A DNA stretch of 15,185 bases, taken from positions 2,698-17,882 of the forward strand of contig MLAK01001360.1 of NCBI GenBank assembly GCA_001839685.1, read 5' to 3'. A program made the position numbers and the translations under genes. The notes below the pieces were generated by a model. That model did not search any database. It was not told the DNA's origin and saw only the letters and a program-made list of their open reading frames with translations. Of this stretch, positions 7,500 through 15,029 are shown in pieces. This DNA comes from Tritrichomonas foetus (lineage: Eukaryota; Parabasalia; Tritrichomonadida; Tritrichomonadidae). Position 1 is the stretch's first letter, and each line of letters begins with the position of its first letter.

Positions 7500-7838
7500 A
7501 TGGTACCTACCCCAAAAATGAGAAATGTTCATCTTTCTTCAAATGCTCATGCTAGTTTTCAAGACTTTGAAAATTTAAAATTAGCTAAAGTGATCGAAGA
7601 TAGGAGCTCTCTAGCGAAAATGAGAGATTGTTATCCCGAACAATTATACTCAGAAAATACTTTACTCAAACTGCTAGAAAATGGAAAGTATATAATATTT
7701 TTACATTATTTACCGTGCTACATTTACATCATCATAATAAAAAATAAGCAAATATCTCGAGTATACGAAACGAATAATGTGAATTACTTTTTAATATTTT
7801 TCGGTATTTCTACTTTCAAGCCTGATAGATGCAATTAA
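7500..7838 (+). CDS. hypothetical ORF or gene fragment (112 aa)
   Basis: The ATG at 7500 opens MVPTPKMRNVHLSSNAHASF, and the frame closes at TAA 7836-7838. The first 64 codons (to about 7691, LLKLLENGKY) have mixed composition and look like real coding sequence. The remainder is hydrophobic, Ile/Tyr-rich and AT-rich, and looks like readthrough into spacer, so the true gene may have been cut near 7690. No family recognised and no initiator motif close to the start. It may be a fragment of a decayed gene. Confidence 0.25.
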   Translation: MVPTPKMRNVHLSSNAHASFQDFENLKLAKVIEDRSSLAKMRDCYPEQLYSENTLLKLLENGKYIIFLHYLPCYIYIIIIKNKQISRVYETNNVNYFLIFFGISTFKPDRCN

Positions 7839-7976
7839 TAAAACAAGGAATTCATGAAAGTCTTGTAACGATTGTGATAATGTTTATTTCCTCTTACTAC
7901 ACAGATTTGTCATATTAATTAGACATCAATTAAATATCGAATATCAATTTTCAGATTCTTATCAAGGCTAATTATA

Positions 7977-8004
7977 GAATGTTTGAAAAGTTCGTAAAAG
8001 CAAT
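7977..8004 (+). repeat. left terminal inverted repeat of mariner
   Basis: Starts GAATGTTTGA directly after TA. It matches the right end at 22 of 28 positions, with differences at positions 2, 3, 6, 10, 25 and 26. Confidence 0.88.
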
Positions 8005-8113
8005 AAAATTTTTTGTTTAGAGTAAACATTTTGAAAACTTTGGAATGATTTTATATTTTTTGTCAGGCTTGCTATGTTTCCTAATAGTTTTGAAGAAATA
8101 TTTCTAATAAATT

Positions 8114-8121
8114 TCAATATT
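8114..8121 (+). promoter_or_regulatory. initiator-like motif before mariner transposase
   Basis: TCAATATT, whose first A lies 22 nt before the ATG at 8138. The same octamer stands 24 nt before the start of the intact gene at 12123. Confidence 0.3.
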
Positions 8122-8137
8122 TAAGTGAAATAAATAA

Positions 8138-9205
8138 ATGAGATATCAAATTTATTAACGCACGTAAAACGGATTATCGTGAGATTGCTCATTATTTAGA
8201 CATAATAAAAATGATTTCAACAGATATTCGCTGTGAAATTTGTTCTGTTTATGGAGACAATTTTCCTTCATATGCTTTTGTTCACAAATGGTTCACACGA
8301 TTTTTAAAAGGTTATAAGCGCCTTGAAGATCTTCCTAGAGCTGAAAGACCCAAGAATAATGATTTATCCTTATCCCTTAAATTAATCATTGAAGAATGCC
8401 CATATATGTCAGTTAGACAAGCAGTTTCTCATTTTCGGTAAGCTTATTATCACATTAGATACACATCAATCAATTGCATTCAAGGGAAAAAGTTAAATTT
8501 AAGATGGGTTCCATATGTTCTTTCTTATTCGAAAAAAGTAGAACGCTTTGAAAAAGCCCAACAACTACATGAGTTTTTAACTAATCGAAATAAAAAGCAG
8601 ATTTCCAACATTTACACAGGTGATAAAGGCAGAATTTTTGTCAATTATGCACCTAAAAAAAAGTGGGTATCAGAAACAAAGCATATTGGTGAAAAAGAAA
8701 AACATTGAATTTTTTCCTATATAATTATACTTACTGTATTTGTTAATAGTAAAGGACTAGTACTTTGTGAAATTTTACCCAAGGGAGTGAAATTTAATAA
8801 TCTATATTCCACAGAAATTATTCTAACAAAACTAGTTGAAGGAATTCGAAAATCAGTAAAAATCACTGATTTAAATCAAAATTGGCCACATTTTGACTAT
8901 TCGAAACCTCATAATTCAATAATGACAGAAGAAAAAATCGAATCACTCGGAGGCAAAAGACTTCCACATCCAGTTTTTCACCAGATTTAGGTCCATGCCA
9001 CTTTTATCTCTTTGGGAAAGTGAAAAATCTCCTTAAACAATATAAATTAATTAATGATGAAGCCCATTAGAAAATAGTTATGAAAGAAATTTCAAATTCA
9101 AATCCAGAAAATGAACTTTTTGGTGTGTTTAATGAATGGATTAGGCGCTTTCAATTATGCTTGGATAATGAAGGAGATTATGACGATAAAAAAAATATTA
9201 AATAA
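8138..9205 (+). pseudogene. mariner (DD34D-type) transposase pseudogene
   Basis: Probable start ATG 8138, with a frameshift soon after. The frame then reads NARKTDYREIAHYLD and VYGDNFPSYAFVHKWFTRF, followed by LEDLPRAERP, the mariner N-terminal helix-turn-helix region. It continues through a TAA (8439) to RWVPYVLS, the first Asp in YTGDKGRIF (8622-8624), a TGA (8706) and the second Asp in HFDYSKPHNS (8895-8897). A one-base deletion before 8985 shifts the frame to SPDLGPCHFYLFG, where the third catalytic Asp is replaced by His (CAC, 8999-9001). Restoring one base gives 34 residues between the last two positions, the mariner spacing. It ends FQLCLDNEGDYDDK, TAA 9203-9205. It is dead by several independent lesions. 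Confidence 0.88.
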
Positions 9206-9232
9206 AAAAAGTTTAACTCAAAAAATTTTTCC

Positions 9233-9260
9233 ATGACTTTTACGAACTTTGCAATCACCC
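9233..9260 (-). repeat. right terminal inverted repeat of mariner
   Basis: Reads GGGTGATTGC inward on the minus strand and is followed outward by TA. Pairs with 7977-8004. Confidence 0.88.
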
Positions 9261-9421
9261 TATTTGACATTGAAGAGGTTCATATGTATGGAGTTACATA
9301 AATATGTTCGTGAATGAGATATATCATTTTTCGATGGAGCTTTTTACATAACGTCGGAACTTTTTGTCTAGATTTTAATTGCTATTTTCCGAGATAAAAA
9401 TCCTACTGTCCTTTTTTTTTA

Positions 9422-9975
9422 AGTCCTCATGCCACAAAGAAAGAATATGAATGCCTTAAATTGACCAATCAAGAACTAGGCTCAACGGATTCAATGCCAT
9501 TTTCGAGGGTTCACTGTGAATATTCTACCATTTCATGTTGAAAGATTTGTCGAACCAAATTTGAGACTTTTTCCGTGAAGTTTCAGAATCAGAAACAACA
9601 TTCAATAGATCAAAAAATGAAAGAAATGAAAGATTTCAAAGATAAAATTGTAAATATACAAATTAACTTCAAAATTGAACTCGAAAAGCAGATTAAATCA
9701 TATACATAAAATTCAAATTTGAATGAAACCAACCAAACTGTCAATAATCAACTGGAACAACTCATAACGTCTGAAAGAGTCAAACTTTCCCAAATTGTTT
9801 TCGATCAGAAAATATATGCAAAATAAGAGCTAATGCTATAGCTTTTATCCAAGATGTTTCATTATAAAAGAATGGGGAAAATATAGGTTTTCCAAAGGAT
9901 ATAATTAGCAATGTGAATAATTCCTGCAAAAATAATTTAATAAGATGCGACGTAAGGCACAATAAATTATGCACT
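9422..9975 (+). pseudogene. decayed coding remnant with coiled-coil segment
   Basis: From 9422 to the TAA at 9824 one frame runs 134 codons with two internal stops. It reads ATKKEYECLKLTNQELGSTD, a less regular part, and then a helical Lys/Glu-rich stretch (IDQKMKEMKDFKDKIVNIQI, FKIELEKQIKS, NQTVNNQLEQLITSERVKLS). It seems to continue after a frameshift as RANAIAFIQDVS and NGENIGFPKDIISNVNNSC up to TAG near 9975. The helical part suggests a coiled coil. No family is recognised. It begins about 160 bp outside the mariner element and is not part of it. Confidence 0.35.
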
Positions 9976-10216
9976 TTTCTCTTTTAGAAATTGGTTCGTT
10001 TATATTATTTGTATATTAAAATGTTTATATGACACGAATAATTTTCATGGGATAACAAGTAGAAAAACAGCTTCTTCAACAAGTTTGACATTTTTTAATG
10101 AAAATATATATAAATTTATATATACCTTATTCATTTATAATTTTGATATTAGAAAATCACACATTCTAAAATCCATTTTTCGTTTAACTTCCAATCCACT
10201 AGAACATCGACTTTGA
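9976..10216. other. spacer, no gene seen
   Basis: AT-rich with several short poly(A/T) blocks. A short open stretch around 10150-10240 (KITHSKIHFSFNFQSTRTST) may belong to the decayed sequence that follows, but it is too short to support on its own. Confidence 0.4.
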
Positions 10217-10525
10217 ATGATCCGATCAAAGAAAACTGCTTGTAAGTCAATAAAAGCTGCATTAAAAGTTATTTAGACAGATCGAATTATCAAACAATTT
10301 ACAATTTATGTAATGAATGAATTAATGATCATGAAAATAGCTTCATCTTTAGGGATACATTCAGAATATGATAGTGTTACACAAATTCGCTCTATGTTTA
10401 ATATTTTTATAAAATTTGGAAAATTTCCTTACCTTAATTATTCATTTATTCAATAATCATATAATAGATTTGATCACGGATTAAACTCCTACCTAAAATA
10501 TCTAGATCAGAAAATATCTGAATAA
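10217..10525 (+). pseudogene. possible decayed coding remnant
   Basis: An ATG at 10217 starts a frame of 102 codons with two internal stops (10274, 10454) ending at TAA 10523. It reads MIRSKKTACKSIKAALKVI, then TDRIIKQFTIYVMNELMIMK, then EYDSVTQIRSMFNIFIKFGK, and a last helical part LNSYLKYLDQKISE. No family is recognised. A few such runs are expected by chance in this much AT-rich DNA, so this is weak. Confidence 0.2.
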
Positions 10526-10704
10526 AAGGATGTAAATTAACAAAGATATATAAAATAGTATTAATCCGGCAAGCATTGGTAAACTAAGTATGCATTTATT
10601 TCTTTCTTTTCTTATAGTAATTTCTTCATAATTATTTCACTTTGATTTCCCTCTAATTTTTGTGTGAGTCAATTTAGCAAGGGTAGAGGCAAACTAATTT
10701 TTTA
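10526..10704. other. AT-rich spacer
   Basis: No coding or repeat structure identified. Confidence 0.4.
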
Positions 10705-11141
10705 TTACCAATATCCTGGTGAATTCTGAAAACCTATATGCTTCACCGGCAACATAATAAACTTCTCTTCTCAGAAACTCAGGAACTCATTCAATGAACA
10801 TTTCCTAAAATATCATGTGCTTGTATTCCAAGTTTATTTCTGTGAGTCATTCTGTCCATTTTTCTCTTGAGTTTTGTGGGAAGAGACCTCTCCTGAATGT
10901 ACATGACTGAGTCGATCGAAGAATGACTATCAACAAACTGCCTAGAATATAAATGAAGCAAAAAATCAACATATTGGCCATGTGTCTCGGAGTAATTTAC
11001 TTGGTCATCTACTTGACATAATCAGTTAAAATCTATTACAATTGAGAGGGATTTTTCGCCAAATTATGAGGGAGATCTAGGAAAATTGCGAACTTCCACT
11101 AGTGAAATATAAAACTCTGATTGTTTAATCTTATTAAAATT
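10705..11141 (-). pseudogene. decayed coding remnant, unrecognised family
   Basis: On the minus strand one frame from 11141 to the TGA at 10791-10793 runs 116 codons with two internal stops (11064-11066, 11022-11024). It reads FNKIKQSEFYISLVEVRNFP, GEKSLSIVIDFN, VDDQVNYSETHGQYVDFLLH, LYSRQFVDSHSSIDSVMYIQ, ERSLPTKLKRKMDRMTHRNK and LGIQAHDILGNVH. After a frameshift it continues as EEKFIMLPVKHIGFQNSPGY to TAA 10705-10707. The amino-acid balance is that of a real protein and differs from the Ile/Lys/Asn-rich chance translations nearby. I do not recognise the family. The run of coding quality suggests fairly recent loss. Confidence 0.4.
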
Positions 11142-11375
11142 CTAAGAAATAACTCGAATTAATTGAGAATATACTCATTAGTAATTTTCTTTCGAGGTGA
11201 AGTCTATCATGGTGGTCACAAAGGTCAAACCATAGTGTAGACTTATTATATAGGCAATTTATAAGTCGTTTGCTAATATAATTTATTAGTTATTTGGCAT
11301 CATAATCACAACTTCTGAATTTCTTAAACGACCAAAAGGGTGGTCCCAGACTTTTTTCTGAGGACAACAGTGTAG
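11142..11375. other. spacer with traces of coding sequence
   Basis: A short plus-strand stretch around 11295-11355 reads IIITTSEFLKRPKGWSQTFF and probably belongs, through a frameshift, to the remnant that follows. The 11-mer AGTGTAGACTT is repeated at 11234-11244 and 11369-11379. Confidence 0.3.
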
Positions 11376-11469
11376 ACTTTTCTAGAAGGAGATGTTATTT
11401 CAACTCGTTATTTTAATAGTGAAAGTGATTCTCAAGAAGATATTACACTATTTTACGTATTGAAGAATA

Positions 11470-11520
<51 letters not shown>

Positions 11521-11687
11521 GTTGAAGATCTTTTTCGGACAACGATTATTCCTTACAAAATTCTATAAGATCATGTAATGATAAAGAAAATAGTTTACTA
11601 TATTTTGTGGGGAAACCATTAGATAACACAATTTCAGTGAGTTTTCTAAGCATTGAATCCATCAAATTATGGTCAAATATAAGGTGA
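11376..11687 (+). pseudogene. decayed coding remnant interrupted by an in-frame A45 run
   Basis: One frame reads TFLEGDVISTRYFNSESDSQ, EDITLFYVLKNKQ, then 14 Lys codons formed by the A run, then MG, a TGA (11523-11525), and RSFSDNDYSLQNSIRSCNDK, ENSLLYFVGKPLDNTISVSF, LSIESIKLWSNIR to a TGA at 11685-11687. Coding-like sequence lies in the same frame on both sides of the homopolymer. This suggests that a natural short Lys stretch expanded by slippage after the gene decayed. Family not recognised. It could equally be an insertion that happened to keep the frame. Confidence 0.35.
11473..11517. repeat. poly(A) run of 45
   Basis: Forty-five consecutive A, the longest homopolymer in the window. No target-site duplication was noticed around it, and the sequence on both sides continues one open frame. 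Confidence 0.95.
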
Positions 11688-11695
11688 AATACGGT

Positions 11696-11713
11696 AGATC
11701 TTCTAGAAGATCT
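11696..11713. repeat. perfect 18-bp palindrome
   Basis: AGATCTTCTAGAAGATCT equals its own reverse complement, with no spacer. It could be a binding site for a symmetric dimer or chance. Confidence 0.8.
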
Positions 11714-11966
11714 TTTGTGATTAAAAAACTATTTGGTGATTTGTTAGATCCTGAATCATCAATCAGATGTTAAGAGTAATCAATAAAACTAAAATCTTCA
11801 CATTAATGAAATTAAATCATAATTCATTTCCACACTAAAAATTTGGGATTTGAATCATTAATAAGTATTTTATTCTTACTTTACTAATAAAATTGAGAAA
11901 AATTCACTTTATGAACTAATCCCTTAAGCTGATGTGATGAATATTTATCAGCAATCGCTCATGAGT

Positions 11967-12019
11967 GAACGTTTATTTTTGAAAATTGTTTACCAAATAA
12001 CGCGCCAAAATAAACGTTC
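11967..12019. repeat. 13-bp inverted repeat upstream of the coiled-coil gene
   Basis: GAACGTTTATTTT (11967-11979) and AAAATAAACGTTC (12007-12019) are exact reverse complements, 27 nt apart. The right arm overlaps the E2F-like site. It is 104-156 bp upstream of the start codon. Its core resembles the inverted repeat at 672-772, so a small mobile origin is also possible. Confidence 0.7.
12001..12010 (-). promoter_or_regulatory. E2F-like site
   Basis: CGCGCCAAAA reads TTTTGGCGCG on the minus strand and contains the classical E2F/DP consensus TTTSSCGC. A CG-rich octamer is conspicuous in sequence this AT-rich. It is about 115 bp upstream of a probable flagellar gene. Function is inferred only from the match. 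Confidence 0.35.
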
Positions 12020-12096
12020 TCACAATGTCCACTGTTCATGAAAAAATAACGTATTTCTTTTCTTTGAAAAAAACGAATTTATACATTTGTGAAAAT

Positions 12097-12104
12097 TCAA
12101 TATT
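12097..12104 (+). promoter_or_regulatory. initiator-like motif of the coiled-coil gene
   Basis: TCAATATT with its first A 24 nt before the ATG at 12123. It begins with the TCA of the trichomonad initiator, but the next base is A, where the consensus has a pyrimidine. The same octamer precedes the mariner gene. Confidence 0.35.
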
Positions 12105-12122
12105 ATTTAAATATAAAAGGGA

Positions 12123-13403
12123 ATGAAGGTAACGCATACAGGCTACATGAACGTCGATATCATTGGAAATGAAGACCTCTTTCCAAATGAAGGCTATGAA
12201 TTCCCACAGCACGACAATGCAAAAATTACGTTAAATTCGAAAACCTCAGCAATGTTTCCTTTGAACAGGAAAATCAATGACAAAGTGAAGCAGACTACGA
12301 AAATGACAAGCCAATCGATTTCCGCTGCACCAAATCCTGTTATCGATCCAGTCATGCCGCAAGTAAGATCGCATCGCTCGAAGCTTATATATGAAACAAT
12401 GGTCAAAACAAGGTCAAAACAGGTCGATTACAATCAACAAAAACGCGAATATGATGCAGAAGTTAAATTTGCAGAGGATCAAGAAGAGATTCAGCAAATT
12501 GCGCTGGCCAAGGAGAAAGCTCTCAGACAGAAAGAAAAGGCCCGTCAAAAGATGATCGACCTCAGACAGACATATAAAGAGCAATTAGCAGATGTCGAAA
12601 AATGGAAGCAGAAAGAAAGACAAGCTGAGCTTGATTACGAACGCGAGCTCAAACGCCAAGACAAAATACTTCGTAAAGAAGAAGAAAAGAAGCAGCAAAA
12701 ACTCAAAGAAATCGCTGAACAGCGCCGAGAAGAATTCAGAAAAATTAATGATGAGATTTTGATGCGAAAGGCAAATCTTCGTGAGAAAGAAGAAGAAGAA
12801 GAAAAAAGAATTCAAAAAGAAAACGCTGAAGTTCAAGCACGAAATGATGCTCGTGCTGCTGAAGATGAACGTCGTCGTTTCAGCATGACAAAGAAGCGCG
12901 AGCAGGTTGTCGAATTGATGTCGAAGGAACTCGAGAAAACCCGAAGCAACAATGACCGAGTTCAACAAAACGCAGAATCAGCTGCAGCAAAGGCAACAAT
13001 GGCTGAAGTTATGGCACTTAAAGAAAAGCACCAACATATGTACGAAGAAAGACATAACGACTGGCTGAATATCCAGCGTGAGAAACAAGCAAGAAAACGA
13101 ACTGGCGTTAAAAGACCATTTCCATCTCGCCAGCAAGAAATTGATGCTGATGCTTACGCAGCTGCTCAGAGGAAGAGAGAAGCAGAAAGAGTTAAGCAAT
13201 TCCAATTAGCTCAAATTGATCAAAGAAAGAGAATGGAAAAAGAAGAAATTGAAAATGACATCAGACAAGATGAGGAAATGTTGCGAATGGCACAAGAAAA
13301 ATTCGACAGGTCTCTCGCCCAAATGCAGAACCTTATTCCACCAGAGCTCGGAATTACTGTACCGAAATACACGGTTTCAAAGTCCTTTTCGACAATGCAT
13401 TAG
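12123..13403 (+). CDS. coiled-coil protein, trichoplein/TPH-like, probably flagellar (426 aa)
   Basis: Intact, intronless. The ATG is the first after an in-frame TAA (12114-12116). Residues 1-80 are non-helical and polar (MKVTHTGYMNVDIIGNEDLF at the start). Residues 85-400 are an almost continuous Glu/Lys/Arg/Gln-rich helix (YNQQKREYDAEVKFAEDQEE, KREQVVELMSKELEKTRSNN), with a short break around 326-338 containing TGVKRPFPSRQ. The C-terminus is globular-looking: IPPELGITVPKYTVSKSFS. Composition and length fit trichohyalin/plectin-homology proteins of axonemes (CFAP45, CFAP53, CFAP210, MNS1), which line doublet microtubules. I cannot say which, and any long coiled-coil cytoskeletal protein is an alternative. 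No signal peptide or membrane segment. G+C is much higher than in the flanks, as expected for a selected gene. It is followed on the same strand by a Tubby gene. Confidence 0.8.
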   Translation: MKVTHTGYMNVDIIGNEDLFPNEGYEFPQHDNAKITLNSKTSAMFPLNRKINDKVKQTTKMTSQSISAAPNPVIDPVMPQVRSHRSKLIYETMVKTRSKQVDYNQQKREYDAEVKFAEDQEEIQQIALAKEKALRQKEKARQKMIDLRQTYKEQLADVEKWKQKERQAELDYERELKRQDKILRKEEEKKQQKLKEIAEQRREEFRKINDEILMRKANLREKEEEEEKRIQKENAEVQARNDARAAEDERRRFSMTKKREQVVELMSKELEKTRSNNDRVQQNAESAAAKATMAEVMALKEKHQHMYEERHNDWLNIQREKQARKRTGVKRPFPSRQQEIDADAYAAAQRKREAERVKQFQLAQIDQRKRMEKEEIENDIRQDEEMLRMAQEKFDRSLAQMQNLIPPELGITVPKYTVSKSFSTMH

Positions 13404-14129
13404 AAATGAGTTTGAAAGAGGATTTTTATTTTATTATTTTAATAATTTTTTGAGTTTTTGAAAAAAGTAAATATTTCTAAATCTTTAATTGCCTAAACTA
13501 TATAAATACGAAAACTATATTCAACAACAATCTTCTCTTATCATCATATTGGGCTCATTTTTTTAAAAATAATCGAAATATTAACAGATATCTTGCTTTT
13601 TATGAATATCATTCATTGTTTGTCATATGTCATTTACTCTCCACAATGAAGAATCTATAAATATTGTAACTGATTTAGATTAGTTCACATTTAAGTATAC
13701 TATTGAACACAGTTGGGGTTTTGTTCTTTATAGAGTTCTTTTTTATCATTAATAATATAGAAATAATGAATTTTATATGATGTAATTATAGTTTTATTTT
13801 GTTTAATATGATTATTATTTATAGATAAGATAATTTATGAAAATAATTCTCAATTTCTCGATATTTTATCATAACATTTCAAACTTTAATTTTATTGAGT
13901 ATAGTTTCATAAGAGTCTAAACTAGATGTATATTCCAAATCTCACTCATAATTAAATATATGAATCGCCATCAAGGAAAGACAAACGAATTTCTCCTTCA
14001 AGATTATGAATTAAATGATAACTTTTTAAGAAATTATAGATTGGACAAGTTCTTTTTTGTATAAGTTTTATAAAAGGCATAATAGTAATTAATGAACAAA
14101 TATGAATTCAAAATAATAATTTTAAACTA
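13404..14129. other. intergenic region between the two intact genes
   Basis: AT-rich, no supported gene or transposon remnant. It must contain the 3' end of the coiled-coil gene (a TAAA, part of the trichomonad poly(A) signal, occurs about 65 nt after the stop) and the promoter of the Tubby gene. This is the longest stretch without traces of mobile elements in the window. Confidence 0.5.
14108..14115 (+). promoter_or_regulatory. initiator-like motif of the Tubby gene
   Basis: TCAAAATA with its first A 20 nt before the ATG at 14130. The surrounding AATTCAAAATAATAATTTTA resembles AATTCAATATTATTTAAATA before the gene at 12123 at a similar distance. Confidence 0.35.
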
Positions 14130-15029
14130 ATGACGCAAACACAAGAAGAAGCACTTGCTTCCCAAGCAGTCAAATATGTCCCATGGGCTCCAAGTTGGGA
14201 AGAAGGAATCGAAATTCATAGCGGCCTTCGTTCAAATGCATCGCTTGCGACTCTCGCCCAAAGAAATTTCACAGATACCGAAAGAGAACTTCTTCATCGC
14301 GGTGTAGAATTAATGGTTGGTGTCAAAGAAGCACAAGTTATGGATCGCCCAGATATTATTTCGCAAATTATTGATCCGGCATCAACGCATTCCACATCTC
14401 ATTTTCTTGTTGCCCATAATCCTGGTCCTGTTGATATTTTGACAATCCAAAAGGAAGGAGATGCCACAATTTTACTCGAAGCTGAACGAATCAAAGATCC
14501 AAGTTCAAAATTAATATGGAAAATTACATCACCATTAGGTGAAATTGGTAACTGTGGAGTTTACACTCCAGATAAGCATATGTCATTTTATTTGCTTCGT
14601 GATGGTTTTGAAGAAGCTGCAATTTATTATCGAAAGGCATCAGGTAACACAAATTTGAGATGTTTTGATGTGGTTGTTCCTTCCCTTCAAAGAGATACTG
14701 GAAAGCATGTTCCAATTCGCTTCGACGATAAAAGTTCATATTTACTTGCACAGGCCCCTTTACAGACTGTTCCAAACGATTGCATCAAAATGAGCGTTCG
14801 TGAACCTCAACAGAAAGATGGACGATGGGTTTTAATGTTTAATGGAAGAGTGAAACGAACGTCAGCAAGAAATTTCATTTTGGTTCATCCTGCACAACCA
14901 TCCAGGGAAATCCTTCTTTGTGGAAAATGTGGAGTGAAACAATTTGTTTTTGATTTGAATTGGCCACTTTCTCTCATTCAAGGCTTTGGAATCTATCTCA
15001 CACTGTTTTCGAAACCAAAACCACACTAG
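14130..15029 (+). CDS. Tubby-like protein (299 aa)
   Basis: Intact, intronless. The ATG is the first after an in-frame TGA (14103-14105). The C-terminal signature is clear: FNGRVKRTSARNFILVHPA from residue 237 corresponds to the family's 'FxGRVxxaSvkNFqLv', and from residue 274 FDLNWPLSLIQGFGIYLTLF corresponds to 'FxxDfxyPLSxlQAFaIxLSsF'. The usual closing 'FDxKLACE' is replaced by SKPKPH. R168-K169 in YYRKASGNTNLRCFDVV lies where the family has its phosphoinositide-binding 'GKLRSNFxGTxF' loop, but conservation is weak. The domain occupies nearly the whole protein, with only about 50-90 residues before it. Tubby proteins bind PI(4,5)P2 at membranes and, with IFT-A, help deliver membrane proteins to cilia. 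The neighbour's axonemal character fits that role. Confidence 0.85.
   Translation: MTQTQEEALASQAVKYVPWAPSWEEGIEIHSGLRSNASLATLAQRNFTDTERELLHRGVELMVGVKEAQVMDRPDIISQIIDPASTHSTSHFLVAHNPGPVDILTIQKEGDATILLEAERIKDPSSKLIWKITSPLGEIGNCGVYTPDKHMSFYLLRDGFEEAAIYYRKASGNTNLRCFDVVVPSLQRDTGKHVPIRFDDKSSYLLAQAPLQTVPNDCIKMSVREPQQKDGRWVLMFNGRVKRTSARNFILVHPAQPSREILLCGKCGVKQFVFDLNWPLSLIQGFGIYLTLFSKPKPH

Larger units (their letters stand above)
7977..9260 (+). mobile_element. mariner element with both terminal repeats and TA duplication
   Basis: The left end (7977-8004) and the reverse complement of the right end (9233-9260) match at 22 of 28 bases, with a perfect run of 14 bases, AAAGTTCGTAAAAG. TA flanks both sides (7975-7976 and 9261-9262), the expected target duplication. 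The 1284-bp length is typical of mariner. It contains one decayed transposase gene. It is the only element here whose two boundaries can be fixed to the base. Confidence 0.88.
11714..12122. other. upstream region of the coiled-coil gene
   Basis: No coding sequence seen. The distal part is plain AT-rich spacer. From about 11960 it holds the inverted repeat with the GCGCCAAA core and then the initiator-like motif, so it is the likely promoter of the gene at 12123. Confidence 0.5.

Noticed and set aside
9780..9974. 64-codon minus-strand frame, hydrophobic
   Set aside because: The plus strand in the same place continues the decayed frame from 9422; the hydrophobic minus translation is a typical antisense effect.
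11473..11517. Poly(A) tail of a retrotransposon or retrogene
   Set aside because: Coding-like sequence is in the same frame on both sides, and no target duplication or reverse-transcriptase motif was found.
12194..13461. Long open frames on the opposite strand and in a second plus frame inside the coiled-coil gene (12194-12406, 12585-12968, 12978-13205, 13216-13461)
   Set aside because: They are antisense or shifted translations of the Glu/Lys-rich repeats (runs of Phe/Leu/Ser, or Lys/Trp) and have no features of their own.
14524..14775. Minus-strand frame inside the Tubby gene
   Set aside because: Shadow of a clearly conserved gene on the plus strand.
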